From: an uncultured Clostridia bacterium
GTDB taxonomy: Bacteria > Bacillota > Clostridia > UBA1381
Length of the DNA stretch: 11,218 bases
Assembly (NCBI GenBank): GCA_944391255.1
Contig: CALXSW010000086.1
Span: forward strand, 1-11,218
Reading direction: 5' to 3'
The position numbers and the translations under genes are program-made. This document shows positions 7,231 to 11,218 of the stretch, in pieces; within the stretch, counting starts at the first letter, position 1; every line of letters begins with the position of its first letter. A model generated the notes under the pieces. The model was not told where the DNA came from and searched no databases. It saw only the letters and a program-made list of their open reading frames with translations.

Positions 7231-9450
7231 ATGGGGAATATTCACATCCTTGACACTGAAATTTCAAATAAAATAGCGGCCGGCGAGGTTGTTGAAAGAC
7301 CTCTCAGTATAGTTAAAGAGCTTGTCGAAAACAGTATAGACGCCGGAGCTACAAGCATATGCGTTGAGATACGCAATGGCGGTATATCACATATACGAGT
7401 TACAGATAACGGCTGCGGAATGAGCGAGGAGGACGCGCGAATATGCTTTTTGCGCCATGCCACAAGCAAGATACAGACCGACAGCGATCTTGACGCTATA
7501 TATACTCTCGGATTCAGAGGCGAGGCGCTTTCAAGTATCGGAGCGGTAACGCGTGTAACGCTGTATACGAAGCGTGCTGGCGATGAAGTGGGAACGTGCG
7601 TGACGTGCGAGGGCGGAGAAATACTTACGGCGAAAGATGCCGGAACTCCGAACGGCACAACCGTTGAAGTTCGTGATCTGTTTTATAACACTCCCGCAAG
7701 GCTTAAGTTTCTTAAGAAGAATACGACTGAGGCGGGATATATAAGCGATATAATCGGAAGGCTGGCGTTTGCGCATCCGGAAATATCGTTCAGACTTATT
7801 CGTGACGGAAAAGAGATATTATTTACCTCCGGTGATAACAAGCTTATAAATGTTGTTTATGCCATATACGGCAAGGATTACGCGAGAAATATGTTGGGCG
7901 TTGATTATGAATTCAATGGTATACGCGTAAGCGGAGTTATAGGAAAGGGCACTCTTGTAAGAGCTAACAGAAACAACGAAACATTTTTCGTTAATAAGCG
8001 CTATATAAAGAGCGCGCTTATGATAAGAGCGCTTGAGGAAGCGTATAAAAATCAGATAATGATATCAAAATTTCCTACCGCCATATTAAATATTGAGCTT
8101 GACGTTTCATCTGTAGATATAAACGTGCATCCAACTAAGCTTGAATGTAAATTTTCAAACGAGCAGGATATATATCAGGCGGTGTATCACGCTGTCAAGA
8201 CATCTCTTTACGCGCTGCCTAATGTGCCGGAAATAAACAGGACAGAGGAAAAAACGGAGAGCGTTTTCAAGGCGGATTCCGGAAAACAGAGCTCATTTGA
8301 GGACAGCCTTAGAGAAAAGAGCAAAAACATAGTTCATCCCGCAAGCGAGTTCAAGTACAAGACTCAAAAGCGCAGCGATGTGAAGATGTGGGATTTTATT
8401 GCTGATAATAAGGACAGCGAAAAGACTGAAAAGAAAATAAAAGAAGAAATAGATAACGATATAAAAGAAGAAATAAAAAGACCGGCTCTGCATGGATACG
8501 ATGTGCCGGCCATGAGAAATATAGTAGACGAAACACCGGCGGTGACACCGGAGCCGGTATTTTCGGCTGACAGAGAATATGATAAGCCGGTAAAAGCTGA
8601 TGAGCCGGTCATCGGAAATGTTGATAAAAACGAAAAAACAGACATAGAAAATAAAACATCTGACGGCGATGATGAGCCTGTAAAGGGTGATGTTCTGGCA
8701 ATGCTTGACTATGCGATACAATGCTCTATAAATAGAAAGCCCGTCAGGATAAAGGTCAGGGAAAAGGACGAGTCAGAGATAACGGATCAGAAAGATCCCG
8801 ATGATAACTGGGAAGCATTTTTAATAAATGCCAATGAGGAATATAATGAACAGAATAAAAATATCTTTGAAATGGAAAACTTCAGGATAATTGGTCAGCT
8901 GTTTGAAACGTATATCCTTGTTGAGCAGGAGGACAGACTGCTTATGATAGATCAGCACGCGGCGCATGAGCGGCTTAATTATGAGCAGCTGAAACGAGAT
9001 ATAGAGTGTATGGACGTTCAGCCGCAGATGCTTTTGATGCCCGTGGAGATACATCTCACAGGCGAAGAAGCGGCGATATATGAGGAAAATTCCGAAATGA
9101 TCTATCAGCTCGGCTTTGATGTGGAATTAAAGGATAATAATGATATTGAGATCAAATCAACTCCGGGCGATTTCGGATACAGTGAAACGGAAGATCTGTT
9201 CCTCGAGCTTCTCACGCAGATAGGCGAGATGAAGCAGGAGCTTATCACTGACGGAATGCAGAGGCTGATATATACGATCGCCTGCAAGGCGTCTGTAAAG
9301 GCGAATATGGAAATGAGTATGCAGGAAATGGAGAACCTTGTGAGAGAGGTGTTCGCATTGAAAAATATAAACACCTGTCCTCATGGCAGACCGATAGTGA
9401 TATCAATGAGCAAAAAAGAAATAGAAAAGGATTTTAAGCGTATAGTCTGA
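7231..9450 (+). CDS. mutL: DNA mismatch repair endonuclease MutL
   Basis: A 739-residue MutL. The GHKL ATPase half has KIAAGEVVERP at 14-24, E33-N34 in KELVENS, D59-NGCGM, RHATSKI and GFRGEAL at 94-100. The C-terminal half has the endonuclease metal site D574-QHAAHE580, then A684-CKASVK, and C716-PHGRP. It therefore incises the nascent strand itself, as in MutH-less bacteria. QMLLMP at 599-604 sits where B. subtilis MutL has its beta-clamp motif (QEMIVP). Between the halves lies an unusually long, charged, low-complexity linker (about 335-545), which makes the protein longer than the B. subtilis enzyme (627 residues). The start at 7231 has AGGAG at 7217-7221, 9 nt upstream; the in-frame ATG at 7222 directly abuts that site and is unlikely. 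miaA starts 1 nt after the stop. Confidence 0.97.
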   Translation: MGNIHILDTEISNKIAAGEVVERPLSIVKELVENSIDAGATSICVEIRNGGISHIRVTDNGCGMSEEDARICFLRHATSKIQTDSDLDAIYTLGFRGEALSSIGAVTRVTLYTKRAGDEVGTCVTCEGGEILTAKDAGTPNGTTVEVRDLFYNTPARLKFLKKNTTEAGYISDIIGRLAFAHPEISFRLIRDGKEILFTSGDNKLINVVYAIYGKDYARNMLGVDYEFNGIRVSGVIGKGTLVRANRNNETFFVNKRYIKSALMIRALEEAYKNQIMISKFPTAILNIELDVSSVDINVHPTKLECKFSNEQDIYQAVYHAVKTSLYALPNVPEINRTEEKTESVFKADSGKQSSFEDSLREKSKNIVHPASEFKYKTQKRSDVKMWDFIADNKDSEKTEKKIKEEIDNDIKEEIKRPALHGYDVPAMRNIVDETPAVTPEPVFSADREYDKPVKADEPVIGNVDKNEKTDIENKTSDGDDEPVKGDVLAMLDYAIQCSINRKPVRIKVREKDESEITDQKDPDDNWEAFLINANEEYNEQNKNIFEMENFRIIGQLFETYILVEQEDRLLMIDQHAAHERLNYEQLKRDIECMDVQPQMLLMPVEIHLTGEEAAIYEENSEMIYQLGFDVELKDNNDIEIKSTPGDFGYSETEDLFLELLTQIGEMKQELITDGMQRLIYTIACKASVKANMEMSMQEMENLVREVFALKNINTCPHGRPIVISMSKKEIEKDFKRIV

Positions 9451-9451
9451 T

Positions 9452-10384
9452 ATGAAAAAGATACCTTTAATAGTTGTGGCAGGCCCTACGGCGTCGGGGA
9501 AAACGGGACTTGCGATAGATATAGCAAGAAGGTTTGACGGAGAGGTCGTTTCCGCTGACAGTATGCAGATCTACAAGTATATGGATATAGGAACGGCAAA
9601 GCCGACAGCTGAGGAGCGGGCGATGTGTCCGCATCATCTGATCGATTTCGTGGAGCCGGACGAGGATTTTTCTGTCGCTGATTACACAAAGCTGGCGCAT
9701 GAGAAGATAGCCGATATATACGCCAGAGGAAAACTGCCTGTAATGTGCGGCGGAACGGGACTTTATATAAACAGTGTCGTAAACGATGTGGAGTTCGGCG
9801 AGATGACAGCTGACGAGGAGCTTAGAGAAAAGCTTGCCGAGATCGGAAAGCGCGAGGGCGGCGAAAAGCTTATAGAGATACTCCGCGAATTTGATCCGGT
9901 GAGCGCGGAGCGTCTTCACCCTAACAATATGCGGAGAGTTATCCGCGCGATAGAGTTTTATAAACTCACTAAGATCCCGATATCAGAACATCAGGAGATG
10001 ACAAAGAGGATAGAGAGCAGATATGATCCGGTCATGTTCTGCATAGATCATGACAGACAGATATTATATGACAGAATAGATCTGCGTGTTGACCTCATGA
10101 TAAAGGACGGCTTGATAGATGAGGTAAGACGTATCATGGACATGGGATATACAAAGGAGCTTAACTCCATGAAGGGGATAGGCTATAAGGAGATAATGGA
10201 TCATCTTAACGGCGAATGCACGCTTGATGAAGCGATAGAGAATGTCAAGCAGGGGACAAGACGGTATGCAAAGCGTCAGCTCACATGGTTTAGACGCGAT
10301 GAGAGGATCATAATGCTGAAACCCGAAACAGCGTCAGCTGAGGCGGAGCGGATTATAAAAGAAAAGATAAGCGAATATTTCTGA
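9452..10384 (+). CDS. miaA: MiaA, tRNA dimethylallyltransferase
   Basis: A 310-residue protein that transfers the dimethylallyl group from DMAPP to N6 of A37 in tRNAs reading UNN codons, making the substrate for MiaB. The P-loop GPTASGKT is at residues 11-18, followed by the family motif SADSMQIYKYMDIGTAKP (about 34-51). HHLID and VMCGGTGLYI (C99-G-G-T-G) come later, and the C-terminal region has GIGYKE and YAKRQLTWFRRD, typical of the family. Length is normal. The ATG lies 1 nt after the mutL stop. No clear ribosome site is present, only a distant AAAGG in the end of mutL, so translation is probably coupled to mutL. Isoleucine codons are mainly ATA (24 of 32 by hand count), unlike rpsF downstream. 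No hfq gene follows, although miaA and hfq adjoin in many bacteria. Confidence 0.97.
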   Translation: MKKIPLIVVAGPTASGKTGLAIDIARRFDGEVVSADSMQIYKYMDIGTAKPTAEERAMCPHHLIDFVEPDEDFSVADYTKLAHEKIADIYARGKLPVMCGGTGLYINSVVNDVEFGEMTADEELREKLAEIGKREGGEKLIEILREFDPVSAERLHPNNMRRVIRAIEFYKLTKIPISEHQEMTKRIESRYDPVMFCIDHDRQILYDRIDLRVDLMIKDGLIDEVRRIMDMGYTKELNSMKGIGYKEIMDHLNGECTLDEAIENVKQGTRRYAKRQLTWFRRDERIIMLKPETASAEAERIIKEKISEYF

Positions 10385-10429
10385 TGATCGGACATAATTA
10401 ATATAAATCTAAAAAAATAAAAAAAGCAC

Positions 10430-10458
10430 TTGACAGACCGAAAAAAATATGGTAATAT
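10430..10458 (+). promoter_or_regulatory. promoter of the rpsF-ssb operon
   Basis: A consensus TTGACA at 10430-10435, a 17-nt spacer, and TAATAT at 10453-10458 preceded by TGG (extended -10). It starts 45 nt after the miaA stop. Transcription should begin near 10465. The near-ideal match suits a ribosomal protein gene. No hairpin-plus-T terminator is visible between miaA and this promoter. Confidence 0.8.
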
Positions 10459-10464
10459 ATATAA

Positions 10465-10515
10465 GTCTGTAAAAGACATCCTTGCCCGCAGGACAGGCTT
10501 GCGGGACAAAAGTCC
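10465..10515 (+). promoter_or_regulatory. structured rpsF leader, candidate S6 (S6:S18) autoregulatory site
   Basis: Within the roughly 69-nt leader, GTCT (10465-10468) can pair with AGAC (10474-10477). CCCGCA (10485-10490) pairs perfectly with TGCGGG (10500-10505) around a 9-nt loop, and the stem extends through 10482-10484 with 10507-10509 past a bulged A. The loop contains GGAC (10491-10494), complementary to GTCC at 10512-10515, just before the ribosome site at 10518. That allows a pseudoknot. A competing small hairpin, GGAC-AAAA-GTCC (10504-10515), is also possible. S6:S18-binding rpsF leaders with a CCG element are known in bacteria. Assignment to that family is inferred from position and the CCCG-containing stem; no covariance check was possible. 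Confidence 0.5.
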
Positions 10516-10517
10516 AT

Positions 10518-10525
10518 AAGGAGGT
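10518..10525 (+). promoter_or_regulatory. strong ribosome binding site of rpsF
   Basis: AAGGAGGT, a full anti-16S match, lies 8 nt before the ATG at 10534. It excludes the out-of-frame ATG at 10529 and the internal methionine at codon 5 as the main start. Confidence 0.85.
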
Positions 10526-10533
10526 GTAATGAA

Positions 10534-10833
10534 ATGACTGAAGCAATGCACAGTTATGAAACAATTTTTATCATCGATTCAACTTTGGATCCTGAAACTA
10601 TTACAGCTAAGAAGGATAAGTTCATCGGTATCATTACTGAGAACGGCGAAATCGGTGAGGTTGAAGAATGGGGCAAGAGAAAGCTTGCTTATCCTATCAA
10701 TTTCAAGTCAGAGGGTTACTATGTATTGGTAAACTTCAAGGCTAATGTTGAATTCCCTAAGGAACTTGACAGAAGATACAGAATTGATGAGAGCATTCTC
10801 AGAACAATCATCATTCGCAAGGACGAAGTTTGA
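10534..10833 (+). CDS. rpsF: 30S ribosomal protein S6
   Basis: A 99-residue bS6, the usual size. It has the YETIFIID strand near the start, the E-W-G-K-R-K-L-A-Y-P-I motif (about 45-55), YYVLVNF, and the terminal RRYRIDESILRTIIIRKDE region. It binds S18 in the platform of the small ribosomal subunit. Codon use differs from the neighbours: all 14 isoleucine codons are ATC or ATT, with no ATA, in line with high expression. It has its own consensus promoter, a structured leader and a full ribosome site. The ssb gene starts 17 nt after its stop, the common rpsF-ssb-rpsR order. Confidence 0.98.
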   Translation: MTEAMHSYETIFIIDSTLDPETITAKKDKFIGIITENGEIGEVEEWGKRKLAYPINFKSEGYYVLVNFKANVEFPKELDRRYRIDESILRTIIIRKDEV

Positions 10834-10850
10834 TCGAAAGCGGTGAGTGC

Positions 10851-11218
10851 ATGAATAGGGTAATTTTGATGGGTCGTTTAACAGCAGATCCGAAACTCAG
10901 ACAGACTCCGCAGGGTACAACACTTGCGAGATTCTCTATAGCGGTAAACAGAAGATTTGCAAAAGAAGGAAATCAGCAGACTGATTTTTTTAACTGCGTT
11001 GCATGGAGGCAGGTCGGAGAGTTTATCGCAAGATATTTCCATAAGGGAAGTATGATTGCGATAGATGGCCAGATCCATAATCGTTCATGGGACAGTCAGG
11101 ACGGACGCAAGCAGTATGCGGCAGAGGTAGTTGTTGACAACGCATATTTCACGGGTTCAAAAGCTGAAACAAACACGGGCGCATCACAGGGAGCATACCA
11201 GTCTAATTTCGGAGCGTA
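10851..11218 (+). CDS. ssb: single-stranded DNA-binding protein (partial, C-terminus beyond the window)
   Basis: The first 122 codons of an SSB. The OB fold is complete: MNRVILMGRLTADPKLR at the start, then FSIAVNRRF, TDFFNCVAWR, F-I-A-R-Y-F-H-K-G and IDGQIHNRSWDSQDGRK, ending in EVVVDNAYF at about residue 101. The visible part of the tail is Gly/Ser/Gln/Asn-rich; the acidic tip that recruits partners lies outside the window. SSB tetramers coat single-stranded DNA in replication, recombination and repair, including the gap left by MutL-directed excision. The ATG at 10851 begins the conserved N-terminus; GGTGAG at 10842-10847 is a weak, close ribosome site, so coupling with rpsF is likely. Confidence 0.97.
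   Translation, partial: MNRVILMGRLTADPKLRQTPQGTTLARFSIAVNRRFAKEGNQQTDFFNCVAWRQVGEFIARYFHKGSMIAIDGQIHNRSWDSQDGRKQYAAEVVVDNAYFTGSKAETNTGASQGAYQSNFGA

Noticed and set aside
8293..8721. 142-codon antisense open frame opposite the MutL linker
   Set aside because: Its Phe/Tyr/Ile-rich look comes from reading the A-rich, Lys/Glu-coding linker backwards. There is no ribosome site and no membrane-protein pattern with positive-inside logic.
10385..10429. Terminator between miaA and the rpsF promoter
   Set aside because: The stretch is A/T-rich with A-runs on the plus strand but no GC-rich hairpin, so none can be called.
1..11218. CRISPR, insertion sequence, toxin-antitoxin or phage-defence system
   Set aside because: No spaced direct repeats, transposase motifs or small paired toxin-like genes were seen. 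The gene content is conserved housekeeping plus one ordinary hydrolase operon.

Overview
The window looks like chromosomal core DNA from a low-to-moderate-GC Firmicute of the class Clostridia. Three things point there: strong AGGAGG-type ribosome binding sites, sigma-A-like promoters with extended -10 boxes, and the gene order miaB - ylbF/ricA-like - mutS - mutL - miaA followed by rpsF - ssb. B. subtilis has a related arrangement (ymcB-ymcA-cotE-mutS-mutL). No mobile element, CRISPR array, tRNA or rRNA gene is visible.

Left part (1-2190, minus strand): three genes read leftward as a tightly coupled operon. The order is a membrane-anchored metallophosphoesterase (2190-1342), a NodB-type polysaccharide deacetylase family protein (1345-533) and a DUF2161-type PD-(D/E)XK nuclease-like protein (533 to beyond the window edge). 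The genes overlap by 4 nt (ATGA) and 1 nt (TAATG), so translational coupling is likely.

Divergent control region (2191-2375): two back-to-back promoters, one per operon, with -35 boxes 18 nt apart, plus a leader hairpin on the rightward side.

Centre (2376-10384, plus strand): a six-gene run of a small Dabb-domain protein, miaB, a YlbF/RicA-family protein with a cysteine-rich tail, mutS, mutL and miaA. Gaps are 1-85 nt and no internal terminator is visible. MiaA and MiaB act in sequence on A37 of tRNAs (i6A, then ms2i6A). MutS and MutL do mismatch recognition and strand incision. MutL carries the endonuclease motif, as expected for a methyl-independent (MutH-less) repair system.

Right part (10385-11218): a near-consensus promoter, a structured leader that may be an autoregulatory S6 site, rpsF, and the first 122 codons of ssb, cut by the window edge. 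rpsR would be expected next.

No gap exceeds 300 bases; the two largest (185 and 149 nt) hold promoters and leaders. This is mainly an ordinary housekeeping region and I see no convincing new system. The more interesting points are the cysteine tail of the YlbF-family protein, the rpsF leader, the divergent control region, the long MutL linker, and the coupling of a nuclease-like protein to two envelope-type enzymes.
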